Program-made: the position numbers and the translations under genes
In this document: piece by piece, positions 33,760 through 44,588 of the stretch
Layout: each line of letters starts with the position of its first letter
Numbering within the stretch: the stretch's first letter is position 1
Assembly: GCA_004154925.1 (NCBI GenBank)
Contig: QJNS01000022.1
Span: 186,001 to 250,000, forward strand
Direction: 5' to 3'
Source of the DNA: Monosporascus cannonballus
Lineage: Eukaryota; Ascomycota; Sordariomycetes; Xylariales
DNA: 64,000 bases
Notes under the pieces: model-generated
What the model was told of the DNA's origin: nothing
The model's input: the letters and a program-made list of their open reading frames with translations, nothing else
The model's database searches: none

Positions 33760-36700
33760 GGTTTTTGGCGGGGTTTTAGGTATTTTCAGAATTTAGGTAT
33801 TTTTTTTTATTTAATTAGATATTAAATAAGTTCGTTTTATTTTCGTATGTCGAAAATTTTTTTTATTTCGTATATTTATTTATTTTTTATTTTCATATCG
33901 TTTTATGCCGTATATACCTTAATTATATTTGCTGTTAATTCGAATAAGACAATATAAAAAATTAGATGGAATTTAACTTTTAGTCAAAATTTTAATTAGT
34001 AATTATTTTTTACGATTTTTTTAACGATTTTATATAAACCGATATATTTGAAATCGAATTTTTTGTTAAATTGTTTTATTTAAATATTTTTGGATGTTAA
34101 GTAAACCATTTCCCCCTTTTCGAAGGTTAATCCCTTTAATTTTTTCAGATTTTAATATTTACTTATTTAATTTCCTACGAATATTAATTTTATTTTTATT
34201 TCTTAATATAATTATTATAGCTATTCCGAGGGAAGGATTATTTTGATATTAATTAGGTCATTATTACGTATTTTTTTGTAAATTTCTGGAATAAAACCAA
34301 AATTTACGTTTGTAAGTATTATTTTAATATTTTCGTAATAATTGGTATTATAAGTTAGTTAAGTAATAAGTAATTTTTTAATCTAATTATTTTATTCGTA
34401 ATTGATATAATATCGTAAATAAGTTTCCAAAATTTAATTTACTTGTTTTGTTTATTTATTTATTTAAAGTTTAAAAACGTTAAATAATTTATGATTTAGG
34501 CCGATTTATGTTATAAGGTTTTGTTAAAATTTAGATACAAATATCGATTTTTTATCCGAAATAATTTTTATTAATAATCCGTATATATTAAAAATGGATT
34601 TAAAGAAAATATATATTATTTATTCGGCATTTATATTCTTATAATATAGGAAAAAATAAGAAAATTTTATGAATCGATTAACAATTACCAAAATACTGTT
34701 ATGGTATATTTTCGTAACTGGATCTTTTAATATAAAAAGCTTAATGATAAAATTAAATATAACTAAATACCATAGTTATTTTACAACTGGTAATAACTGT
34801 AATTTTCCGTATAGCTTATATCGTCGAGCCTTTATTTTGGCGTAAATATCGTATTGCCGTATGATTTTTTGTACAATTAATTTTATTTTAGGAAAGGAAT
34901 ATATGTATTAAAATTGTTTTAAAGTTTTACAAATCTCTGGATATCCATATAATTAATATTCGTATATTTTTCGTATTAGACTTTTTTGGTATTTTTCTGG
35001 AATTTATATTTTGTTCGTTTTTTGGTTTTCTAAAAAATTATCGTTATATTATTAAATTTTTTCATATATATCGAAAGGTATTACCCAAATCGTCGTAATC
35101 TATCGTAAGCGTAAATATCTTTTATGGTGGTATTAAAAATTATATGGCTAACTTTAACCAATTTTTTTTAAGGTTTGGCCATTTACTTAAAACGTTTACT
35201 TTGCCATTTTCTGATCCTTTTTTGTAAATAATAACGAAATCAAAGTTCGCCAATTTTTCCGCATAACAAAATTATTATTTTGTAAATTCCCTGGTCGTAA
35301 TAAATCGGGTAAAATTTTAATAATCCGTATTAACCTTAACCTAATATAAGTTTTCCTTTAGGAAGTACTTAAATTCCCGAAATACCATAATAATAACCAG
35401 AAATTCCTTATCTAAAATGCCGTAATTAAATTCGGCTTTTTTTAACTTATACGAAAAAAATATAATAAAGTATAATTTGTCTTAATTATTTTGTTATCCG
35501 ATTATTACGTTTAACGCGTAATCCGAAATATCGGTATTTAATTTAACGAAACAGTTTAAATCGTATATAATTAATATTGGCTTGCTGGTAATTAAATTTT
35601 TAATAATTTAAAATAACCTTTTTATATTTGGCGTCCATTTGAAATTTTCTTTTTTTTTCGTGAAATTTATTAAGGATATAATTATTTTGCTAAAGTTTCG
35701 AATAAATTTCCTGTAATAATTGGCGAATCTAAGGAATACCTATATTTCCTTGGCTATAATTGGCGTTTATTATTTTATAACTGTAACGATTTTCTTAAGG
35801 TCCATCCTAATATGTCCTGGGGTAATAATATGTCCCAAATATTCCATTTTCTATGTATGGAATTGGTTTTTTTTTACATTAATAAATAACCTTACGTTTT
35901 ATAAAGCTTAAAAAATCTTATAAACGTTTTTACGTATATTCTTTCTGTTCTTAAAAAAATAAAAATATTATCGAAATAACAAATACCGAAAATATCAAAA
36001 TATCTTCGTAATATATAATTTATTATCTGCTAAAAAGTTGCTAGTACGTTCGTAAATCCTATTAATGTAACCAAATATTTAAATAATCCGTATTTCGTTT
36101 TAAAGGTTATTTTTTATTCGTATCCTTTTTTAATCTTAATAAGGTTATATTTATTTTTAAAATCGAATATTATAAACCCTTTGGTTCCGTAAAATCGGTC
36201 TTTTATTTCCGTAATTAAAGGTTATAATATTTAATTCTTAATAATAATATCGTTCAGTTATCGATAATTAATTATAAATCGTAGTTTCTTATTTTTTTTA
36301 AATACGAAAAACATAAAGTATTTTGCTGGTAACTTCGAAGGTTAAATCCATTTTTTCTGTAGCCAATTTTTTAAGTATTTTCTAAAAATACGTAATTCGT
36401 TTTTATCAAGGTTATAAATAAGGTAAAATTTTGTTAAAGATCCTTTTTTAAGGTTTATCTTATAATTTTATTTACTATATTCTAATAATTTCGTATCGAA
36501 TTTCTTTTTAAAAAGCTATTTATATTTGTAATATTATAATAATATATTAATTAAATCCTTTAATTATATGGGTTATTATTTTTATTATTTTAAATCGTTA
36601 TTTAGTTACCTTAATTTCTTTTTAATAATAATAATAATACGTTATATTTTTTTTGATATCCGTTTTTTTTATATTTTATTCTTTTAGGTAATAAAATATT

Positions 36701-38950
36701 TATTATGTTTTTATACTTATATTTATCGTTATTATCGATTAAATATTCAGATTTTAATTTTTTCGTTTTTTATTTATTAATAGAAAATAAAGCAAATTTT
36801 ATTTGGCCAATTCCGCCGTAAATTAAAACTCCGTACTGGCGTATCTATAATAATCTTAAAATTATATCGTAATTCCCAAATAAAACGATATCGAAATTAA
36901 CCGTCCGGTATTATTTTTAAACAAAAATTTCAAGGTAATTAATTTTACATATAATTTTCCCGTTATCGTAAACAAATTCCTAAGTTTCGGTATATATCGC
37001 TATATAAGGTTTTAACTTATATTTTTATAATAATTTAAATTTATTAATTATATCCGGTATAATATAATTTCCGCTTAAAGCTCCGTAATTTATCATTACG
37101 GTATATTAATATATTCAGATTTATATATCCAAAGTAATAAAGTCGTTAACGTTTTTTATCGTTACGTTTAAAGCCTTTGTCAGGAATTCTCTTTAATTCC
37201 CCTACGTTTCGTTATTTTGCGGCTTTTTTACAAATAATCTTTTTCTTTTAATTTCTTATTCGAATCGGTCGAACCTTATTTATATTTCTTTATTTAACGC
37301 GTTAAACTGCTGTATTTATTATTATTATCGGCATATTATTCCTTTAAATCATTTTAATTATTTTTAATTCTTTTGCAATTCTTTTTTTTATCGAATAATT
37401 TGTTTTCTTATATTTACGATTATATCCCATTATATATTATTTTAATTATTATTTTAAAAATCGTTTATAAATTAATGTATCTTTTTTTAATAACTTTTTT
37501 TTCGTAAGGGTTTATAATAAATATTAATTGAAAATAAAGGTCCGTAATAATATTTTGGTAATACTTTTTTACCGTACGCTGGATTAACTTTTTTTCCGTT
37601 TAATGGTTATACCATCCATAATAATAAAAGGGATTATTTTGCGGGCATTATTTTTTTTCGGGCCAGCTTTTTATTTCGGCCAACTGTTAAATATTTTTTA
37701 GGGTTATAGTTCGAAATTATTAATATTATTACATATTATTTTTATTATATCCGGTACGATTTAAAAAGTCGAATCCCTTATAATATATATAAGTAATTCG
37801 TATATAAATATATTATTTTTATTTTTCGTAATCGGAATATTCTCGTCGTCGATAATATATAACGTATATTTTGCCATATTAATTAAGTATTCCGGAAAAA
37901 ACTTTTTTTATTTAACTCTGGTATTTACGTAATTATCCTTATAATATTTTTTATTATATTTACGGTATTTATTAAATTAATTTTTTAATTTTTTATATTT
38001 TTTATCGGATTTTTTATCGTAATAATCCTTTTTAAACCTTTTATTTAAAACTTAATACGTACTTAATTTGGATTATATTAATAACTTTATTATCGTTTCC
38101 TTAATTATTTTTAATTATTTTTCCGATATAAGGATTTAATTATTTTATCGTGGTTTTTTGGGTTTTTTATATTTATAAACTTTATGTTCTATTTTGCCAT
38201 AATTAAAGCATTTAATTTGGCTTTAATTTTATTTGTGGGTAACGCCGAATTCTATAAGTCCTAATGCCGTTCCGTAAAAAATAAAGGGTATATTTTTTTC
38301 CCCCCTAATTAAACTTATATCCCGAACGTAAAACATATTATTTTTTTTTATCGTTTTTTAAATTATCGATTATTAATTTTAATTACTTTTGCGATATATT
38401 GATTTAAGGCAATTAATTATTTGATCCGAATAATTTTATTTTTCATATTATTTTTTAGCCTTTTATAAAATATATCGATAAGGATATCGGTTTTATCGTT
38501 TTCTTATTTTGCTTTAATTATAAAATCTTTAAGAATTACGGCATATTTAAACGCGGATCCTTTTTGTCGGAATTATAAAAGTTATTAAGCCGTTAATAAT
38601 TTTTTATCCGGATTACCGAAATTATTGCGTATTTTATTTTCGAAATTCATATAAATCGAAAAAATCTCGTTATTAAAATTTTCTTTATTTACTTTTTTTA
38701 TTTCTAAAAAATTTTTTATAATAAATTTAAATTAATTAGCCGCATTTTTTATTAGGCATATTTTTATTATTAGGACCATATTCCCTAAATCGTTAAAATT
38801 TAAAAAGCGAAGGTAAATTCGTATTTAAATTAAAAAAGTTTAAAGGTTACCTTTTTTATCGTAAGGTTCTGGTTTTTTCGGCTTTATACGAACGAAAAAA
38901 AATTGGGTAAGCGTAACCTTAAGTTATCGAAATTTTTCTTCCAATTTTCG
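33760..38950 (-). pseudogene. Element A gag-pol relic
   Basis: Reading the minus strand from right to left: gag region (about 38950-37700, with zinc-knuckle-like remains near 38200), protease region, RT at about 36250-35930, RNase H and integrase (about 35700-34250), and a chromodomain relic at about 33900-33770 (YEIKKIFDIRK). The RT has KTKYGLFKYLV as in element E, and the YLDD box is now YFDN. The small plus-strand frame at 35720-35911 is a shadow. Confidence 0.75.
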
Positions 38951-39061
38951 AATTTAAACCTAAAATTATTAAATAAGAGTTTTTTAAATATTGGTCAATA
39001 TTTTAACAGTATTAAATATTATTTAAAATTTAACGATATTATTAAATAAAAATTTATTATA

Positions 39062-39456
39062 TATAACGGCTATATAATTTAATTAATTATTAAACCTTAA
39101 GTCGATAAATTTATATTAATAAAAATATTATGGAAATTTAAATAATAAATATAATAACGTATTACGTTTCGTAATATTAAAAACGTTTTAAGTAACGATA
39201 TTATATTATAAGTTAAAGTTATTTAAATTATGGAAATAACGAATATATATATTTTTATTTTGGCTTAAAGTATTTAAACGGCTTAAACTCTTAAGATTTT
39301 TAAATTCTTTGAGCCCTTCTGCTGGCTTAAGGAGCTTAAGGTGCTTGGCGTTTTAAGACCTTTGAGCTAGTTACGTGACGTCTTGGCTAGGGTGGGACCC
39401 GTTCCTCTTGTGGTCCTGACCGTCCGGGAAGAAGCCAAGACCGTTAGGTTATAACA
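39062..39456 (-). repeat. 5' LTR of element A (right), half of it spared by RIP
   Basis: 395 bp. Bases 39062 to about 39290 are heavily AT-shifted, while about 39310-39456 are GC-rich and nearly unmutated. The intact end GTTATAACA abuts the CTTTT target copy. Confidence 0.9.
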
Positions 39457-39461
39457 CTTTT

Positions 39462-39730
39462 TCGACTTTTGTTTTAACCTTAAAGTAATTGGAAACGAGC
39501 TTTTCGAATTAAAAAATGAAAAAGCCATTAATATCACAAAAACCTTAATTCCGCGTTACGCACTTTTTATATTGGGAAAAATCCGATAAAAAAATACGAC
39601 AAAATAACAACCCGCAATAAGCAGAATAAAAACATATTGGTATGTTTACGGTTCGAAAAGTAATTAATTTAAGCAAGTTATTTCGCTTTTTCGTTTTTCT
39701 GTTAATCGGTTTTTTAATACGACTTAACAT
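39462..39730 (-). pseudogene. Antisense relic of element E, Cys-rich N-terminal part
   Basis: The minus-strand ATG at 39730 opens MLSRIKKPINRKTKKR, matching the start of the antisense relic in A. It then reads ICFYSAYCGLLFCRIFLSD and QYKKCVTRN before a stop at 39545. Counting Tyr (TAT) as mutated Cys, the spacing is x2-x5-x9-x2-x7, close to a Zn2Cys6 cluster, with three Cys (TGT/TGC) still intact. It continues across the element A insertion into 32705-32404. Confidence 0.6.
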
Positions 39731-39797
39731 GATGGCGAAAAGGAAACTTACAGAAAAAAAAAATCTTCGGGACGAAAATTGTAGAAAAGGAAAATCG

Positions 39798-40132
39798 TAT
39801 TATAACTTAACGAATTACGGCCTTAGAAAACGGTCGTAACGGTAACTAAGCCATATAAATTAAGTCACGTAATGGCTCGACAAGATCGATCGTAAAACTC
39901 CTAAAACCGAGCTCGACAAAATGAAAGAATTAAGTATAAAAATATTTATTACTTCCATAGTTTAAATAGCTTCAGCTTATAACATTTATCAATACCAATT
40001 GTTTATAATAACAAGGTATTAAGAAACGTAACACGTTACTATATCTATTGCTTAGATTCCCACGATACTTCTGCCAACATAAACCCGTCGACTTAAGGTT
40101 TAATAGTTGATTAAACCGCCTAGCTCGTCACA
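39798..40132 (+). repeat. Right (3') LTR of element E
   Basis: 335 bp, preceded by a purine tract AGAAAAGGAAAA (39783-39794). It has one 36-bp U3 unit. It ends CTCGTCACA and abuts target copy TAAAC. Confidence 0.9.
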
Positions 40133-40870
40133 TAAACGGATAAAGAAATAAAGCAACTTAATTAAACCCTAAAATAATATTTTCGAAATTATGTTAATTA
40201 TTAACAGAATAATTAGGTAAAGGTTTTACCGTTGGTATAGCTCGCTTATAACATATTTATTAATAAAGATATGGGCTTATCTCCTTATATAGCCGTATAC
40301 GGATACGGTATAAAGGTAAAACGACCTACATAACCATTTAACACAATACCAAAGATTATTACGATCGCACTAAAAGCAAAAATATTAACGATAAAAATCA
40401 AAATAATTCAAGCCTATTTCCAAAATAAATTATAATTTCTTTAATAACGGATAACCTAGTATTACAACAAGAAAAAAATTAAAAAACTAATTTTGGCGAA
40501 AGGAAATAAGGTTTACTTATTACGCCAGAAACAAAACGCAATTTCGAATATCTTTTAAATCAAAACAAAAAAACCTAGTAATAAATTCGATTTCAAAAAG
40601 CTTAACTTGTTCAAAATCGAAAAAGTTATTTCCAAAACCAACTACCAACTGTTATTACCCGAAAATATGAAAATACACCTTATTTTTCATATTTCTTTGT
40701 TTAAATCGGCACCCAAAAACGTCCCGTTAAAAATAAACTTAAAATTTGAAAAAGATTCCGACAAATACGAAATCAAATAAATACTGGATTCCAAAATAAT
40801 TAAAAACCAAATTCAGTATTTAATTAAATAAAAAGAATACTTATATAAAGAAAATATTTAGGAATTATTT
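40133..40870 (+). pseudogene. Element D pol relic, integrase C-terminal part and chromodomain
   Basis: Directly after the TAAAC duplication the D integrase resumes (VKVLPLV, then LAYN). At about 40610-40700 it reads ENMKIHLIFHISLFKS, the usual link before the chromodomain. The chromodomain at about 40755-40860 includes YEIK and QYLIK. Stops replace Gln and Trp. Confidence 0.8.
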
Positions 40871-40929
40871 AACCACTTAACAAATACGATAAATCTGGTT
40901 AAAACGTTCTACCGCCAAAATCTTAACCG

Positions 40930-41480
40930 ACCGTTTCCAGCGCGGCCAAGGTTGTGGGCGATAACGGTCCCTTATCCAAATCCAAGTTTGCGGCGTTTTA
41001 ATCGAAAAAAATAAACGTTTTCGTAATGGCGTTTATTTCGGAAGTAAGTTATACTTACTCCGCCTTCATACGTCATTATTCTTCCTTTAACTTCTTTTGT
41101 TCCTCTAGTTAATCCAGTTCATAACCCTTCTTCAAAATTACAAAGGCTTTTTTTTCCAGAACGCCCTGCTACAAACGAAAACGTTTTAATCGACTAACGA
41201 GCTTTTTCGTTCTCTTTTTAGCCGTTTCCTGATATACGGCCAAAACTTCTTAATACGCAACCAAAATATCTTCCACTTCGCGCTACTCTTTCTACAAACA
41301 TTCGCGCTCCTCCCCGATTTTCATTAAGGAATTCATATCCAATACGTCGCAAACCGAACGTTAACAACGAATACAATAACTATAACTGGGGAAATCCGCT
41401 ACAAAAGAACAATCGAGCTCCCTTAAACGGACGCAATTCGAATATACGATAACCTTAAAACCAAATTTCTCGATAAAATT
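40930..41480 (-). pseudogene. Antisense relic in element D: Cys pairs plus coiled coil
   Basis: The minus strand, opposite to D pol, reads YSNCVRLRELDCSF near 41444-41405, then YCIRCQRSVCDVLDM. Counting the first Tyr as a mutated Cys gives a C-x2-C...C...C-x2-C-x4-C arrangement. A charged helical stretch follows at about 41320-41000 (for example VYQETAKKRTKKLVSRLKRF), interrupted by stops that mostly replace Gln. It has the same position and architecture as in A, E and F. Confidence 0.6.
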
Positions 41481-41651
41481 TGCACGGTTATTACGCGTTT
41501 CGCATTAATTCAAACGAGATTTTCTTTTCTCTTTTTAAATACGGCCTATCATAATAAAATTAACTGGATATCTCCAACTTTTTCTAACAAACCAAGGTGG
41601 CGACCTACGGTTTTTATCTTTAGGACAAAAATCCTTGGAAAAAAGAAATAA

Positions 41652-42092
41652 TATTACAGGAACAAAGGTTCCTATCTCGAAAAAACCAACCTTTAAGGCC
41701 TAGCGCAAACCTGTCACGGCTAAACTCCGGATGGAAAAACTTAGCCCTTAAAGTGATCTAATTAATCTAAATAATCTAAATAATCTGGACCAGATCACAT
41801 AAATCACATAGATCACATAGATCCATAACACACTTACTTTAAGGATTTGGGATATATAATAAATCGATCTCTTATATAAATAGCACCTACTTAGTTTCGC
41901 TCTTTAGCTATCAATCTAAACTTTTAATTCAAAGGCAATTATACCGTTCTTTAATTAGGAAAAGAATCCTTAAATCTCTCTAACGAACAGACCCCTAGTA
42001 AATTATTCCTCGCCCTATTGTTACCTGCAAATCAAGACCCCATTTCGGATACTGCTCATACCTCCAGGTGGATGTATGACAGGTTCGTTACA
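41652..42092 (+). repeat. Right (3') LTR of element D
   Basis: 441 bp, less mutated than the left copy. A purine-rich tract GGAAAAAAGAAA precedes it at about 41636-41648. It abuts target copy TATTG. Confidence 0.92.
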
Positions 42093-42234
42093 TATTGGCG
42101 TTCTTAAGAAAGTCCCTTTTTCCCTTTTCCGGTAAGCCTTAGCGAACTTTTGAAAGAAAAAGTATTTAAAGGGGGGTTAGCTCTCAAAAGTAAGCAAAAG
42201 GTAATTTTTAATTAAAATCCTTACTTACGTAAAA

Positions 42235-43078
42235 AGTTTTTTAAGTTTTTTTTCAACTTAATCGAAAGTTTTTTTTGGTAGGTTTTATACTTCGTTAAAT
42301 TTAGGTGGAATGTATATTAGTACCGGGGGTTTAAAGTGGTCGTTTATATAAGAACATACGTTACCGTAATTAAGTATCAGTTTTTTAGGTGCGTCCGATT
42401 TGAAGCGAAAAATAAATTCCTTTCTGTTAGTAATTATCGTCGTTATTAACCAGAAGTTTTCTTTGATTTTTTTTTAAAAGATTTTAGTTCCGTTATGTCG
42501 CCGCCGATGTAAATCGAATATTTTTTGCTTTAATAGAGCTAACGTTAAACCGTTAATCTATTACATCTTTTGGCGATATTTGGATAGAAGCTTTTAATGT
42601 TAAAGTAATAGGGATATTTTAGGTTTCTTTTTGTAATTATTTTCCGATTACGTAAAAATATGAAATGCCGTTTTTATGTTTTTCGCGGATTACGTAGTAT
42701 TATTCGAAATTAAATTTGTTAATTTCCGCGATACATTTTTATGAATTTAAATGATACTTCGGGTATATCAAAAAGATAAATTTCGCTGTTAGTTGAAATC
42801 GGCCTGTGTTATCGGTAAGTGGGTCCTTTAGGATTAATTCTGGGGAGCTTTTTCGTATATTTAATGTAGTTTATACTGTATTAGTAATTCCTGCTTCGAA
42901 GTTAAAAAAGTTGTCTGCTTATTTTTTTTTAAAAAACCAGCTATTTAAAGCTGTTTTTGGTACATTTGGGATAATAAAATTAAAAAATGATTTTAAGTTA
43001 TTAAGCATTAATGCCTGGGTCGGTATTGCTGTCTGGAATAATTTGTTTAGTGATATGATTTGTAAGGCCATTTTATAA
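42235..43078 (-). pseudogene. Rep-like (HUH endonuclease, geminivirus/genomovirus type) relic of element G
   Basis: In CRESS-DNA viruses Rep nicks the origin and starts rolling-circle replication. The minus-strand ATG at 43078 opens a frame traceable for about 165 codons; its stops are TAA, one change from CAA. Motif I appears as FLIYPKY at 42774-42754. About 30 residues on comes YYVIREKHKNG, then the place of the HUH box, which reads Tyr-Phe-Tyr at 42660-42652; each Tyr codon (TAT, TAC) is one C-to-T step from His. IQISPKDVID follows, where the family has a conserved segment before the catalytic Tyr; the frame then breaks at TAA. A second open piece in another frame (about 42430-42235) reads RKEFIFRFKSDAPKKL. 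I see no Walker A helicase motif. Strand and position, reading away from the origin half at 43236-43264, are as expected for Rep. Confidence 0.65.
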
Positions 43079-43235
43079 ATATGAAATTAATATCTGGGTT
43101 TGTCTTACTGTATGTTATGGGATATTGGAATTTTTAGTATTTTTATATACTTTGTTTATGTTTGTTATTTGTTACTTCGTTTCTTTATGTTTATCTTATA
43201 TTATACGTGTTGGTTTTTGTTACTTGGAGTAAGGG

Positions 43236-43264
43236 ACACCACGGCTGAAAACTTTTAATATTAC
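43236..43264 (+). other. Right half of the split rolling-circle origin: stem arm and nonanucleotide
   Basis: ACACCACGGCT (43236-43246) is the exact reverse complement of the left arm at 19137-19147. Nine bases GAAAACTTT separate it from TAATATTAC (43256-43264). Joined to the left half, this gives an 11-bp stem and an 18-base loop that ends in the nonanucleotide. Confidence 0.65.
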
Positions 43265-44100
43265 TTATTATAAAAATATTAAAACAGTTTTAATAAATAC
43301 AAAATTCGACTTTATATTTAAATATTATAAAAACGCATATAATGCAGTTATTAACATTAACATAATATCTACGTTCAAATAGTTTATAGAATTATATTAA
43401 AATATAAAAATGAAACTCTTATATAATTAAAAAGATAATTATTATAATTTAAAAGAATTAAAAACTTAATTCTTTTACAAAAAAAAGAATATATTTTATT
43501 ATAAACATATATAAATAAAACACTCTAGTAGAAAATTCAATTTTAAATATGTCGGTTTATGTCACAGTTCTAAATAGCAACTAGTGAGTATATAGATTAA
43601 AACAAGGCGATTAGAGCTCGACCTAACAACGTTTCACTTTTAATAGTATAATGGCTAAACTCTTATTTTCGTGCCGTAATAGTTTATATAAAATTACTAA
43701 AACAATTTTAAAAAATAATTATTAATTAAATTTTTTTTCATACTTTATATTTTTTATTTAAATTTATAACGGATTTTATTAAGGTTTATAAAGAATACAA
43801 TAACCTAAAAAACGATATTATATATAAATCAAAAAAACCTTAACATATAAAAAGAAAGAAAATGTATTTAATGCTTAATTAAATAAAACCTTATTAGAAT
43901 TTCGAAAATATTTAAACATTCGTAAGATTTTTCATAAATTTATAATATTTATAAAAGAAATTTTATTAACGGTAACGCCGTTAGAATTAAAGTTATCTTA
44001 ATTCCTTTTATAAAGATTTAATCGATCTTTTCTAAGCTCGATTAATCAAGTAAAATAATAATATCAAAGGCGGTATTTATATAATATATAATATATATTT
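43265..44100 (+). pseudogene. Element F pol relic, distal part
   Basis: Continues the F integrase after element G; 43265-43300 aligns with E near 31810-31840. Remains at about 43480-43560 (NSILNMSVYV-like, as in the KLDFKYIG of E) and a chromodomain zone near 43830-43920 are recognisable only by comparison with E. Confidence 0.55.
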
Positions 44101-44560
44101 CGTATTTTTATTTTTTAAAGTTTTAATTATTTTAAATATTTTAAGAATTGTAAAACCTGAATTAATATACGTAATATACGATCGATTTACATGTTTTTTT
44201 TTTACTTTCGAAGACGACGAATTTTAACATATATTCGTTTTATTTTCTCGAATTCTTTCTAATTTAAATTTTATTGGTTTATAAATAACTACAAAACGTT
44301 TTAATTAAGAATGAAAAATATTGTTAATGTCGTAAAAACTTTAAAATCGAAATATATATGTTTGTATCGAGAGACTTAATATAAAAACGTAATAAAATAA
44401 TAAATCGTAGTTAATATAATATAAACATATACGTGGATTTACGATGCGAAAAATAATAAATTTAAATAAATATCTTTTAATTCTTTTATTAAGTAATTTT
44501 TTAATACGTTTTGATATAATTGTAAAAAGAAAATAACTTATAAAAAGAAGAAATGTTCGG
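44100..44560 (-). pseudogene. Antisense relic in element F
   Basis: Minus-strand reading gives IVNPRICLYYINYDLLFYY and later SFYDINN, aligning with the Cys-rich part of the antisense relic in E. Most Cys positions are now Tyr. Decay is the worst of the set. Confidence 0.45.
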
Positions 44561-44588
44561 AAGGGAGATCATAGAAAAAAAGAATTAC

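Larger units (their letters stand above)
32711..39456 (-). mobile_element. Ty3/Gypsy chromovirus-type retrotransposon A, innermost, with CTTTT target duplication
   Basis: Two 395-bp LTRs (32711-33105, 39062-39456). On the plus strand they read TGTGACGG...TAACA at the intact ends, and exact CTTTT copies flank the element (32706-32710, 39457-39461). The element runs on the minus strand: 5' LTR at the right, chromodomain near 33900-33770, 3' LTR at the left. It lies inside the antisense relic of element E. Length is 6746 bp. RIP is heavy internally. Confidence 0.92.
26724..40132 (+). mobile_element. Ty3/Gypsy chromovirus-type retrotransposon E, inserted in D, with TAAAC target duplication
   Basis: LTRs are at 26724-27094 (371 bp) and 39798-40132 (335 bp); exact target copies TAAAC are at 26719-26723 and 40133-40137. 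Removing E restores continuous integrase sequence of D. Internal order: gag with zinc knuckle, protease region, RT, RNase H, integrase, chromodomain (ends near 32403), then an antisense relic interrupted by element A. Net length is about 6.66 kb. The 36-bp length difference between its LTRs is one tandem repeat unit. Confidence 0.92.
21348..42092 (+). mobile_element. Ty3/Gypsy chromovirus-type retrotransposon D, inserted in G, with TATTG target duplication
   Basis: Two 441-bp LTRs (21348-21788, 41652-42092) flank it, both starting T(G/A)TTA(C/T)AGG and ending TTA(C/T)A. The 5-bp target copies TATTG are exact (21343-21347, 42093-42097). Internal order is gag, zinc knuckle, protease, reverse transcriptase, RNase H, integrase, chromodomain on the plus strand, then an antisense relic. 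Element E interrupts the integrase at 26723. Net length is about 7.3 kb. RIP is milder here than in F, and several frames of 80-125 codons survive. Confidence 0.92.
19128..43264. mobile_element. Element G: integrated CRESS-DNA virus-like genome, split by element D
   Basis: G proper is 19137-43255; without element D and its target duplication it is about 3.37 kb. It begins AGCCGTGGTGT (19137-19147). The complement ACACCACGGCT (43236-43246) lies 9 bases from its right end. TAATATTAC stands immediately outside or at both ends (19128-19136, 43256-43264). The left arm carries a rightward relic with a basic N-terminus (19478-20477); the right arm carries a leftward Rep-like relic (about 43078-42235). 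Opposed genes reading away from an origin hairpin with this nonanucleotide match geminivirus and genomovirus layout. The host sequence on both sides is element F. Family known: such viruses replicate by rolling circle, with Rep nicking inside TAATATTAC. Inferred: a circular genome was opened at the origin and joined to chromosomal DNA. The alternative is a TIR DNA transposon with a 9-bp target duplication. Confidence 0.7.

Noticed and set aside
42806..43078. 90-codon plus-strand open frame in element G
   Set aside because: It is the exact complement of the Rep-like frame; the minus reading has the recognisable motifs.
19128..43264. Ordinary hAT or Mutator DNA transposon with an 8-9 bp target duplication
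   Set aside because: Not fully excluded, but the arms are unequally spaced from the ends, the duplication is exactly TAATATTAC, and the arms carry Rep-like and capsid-like relics in viral orientation.
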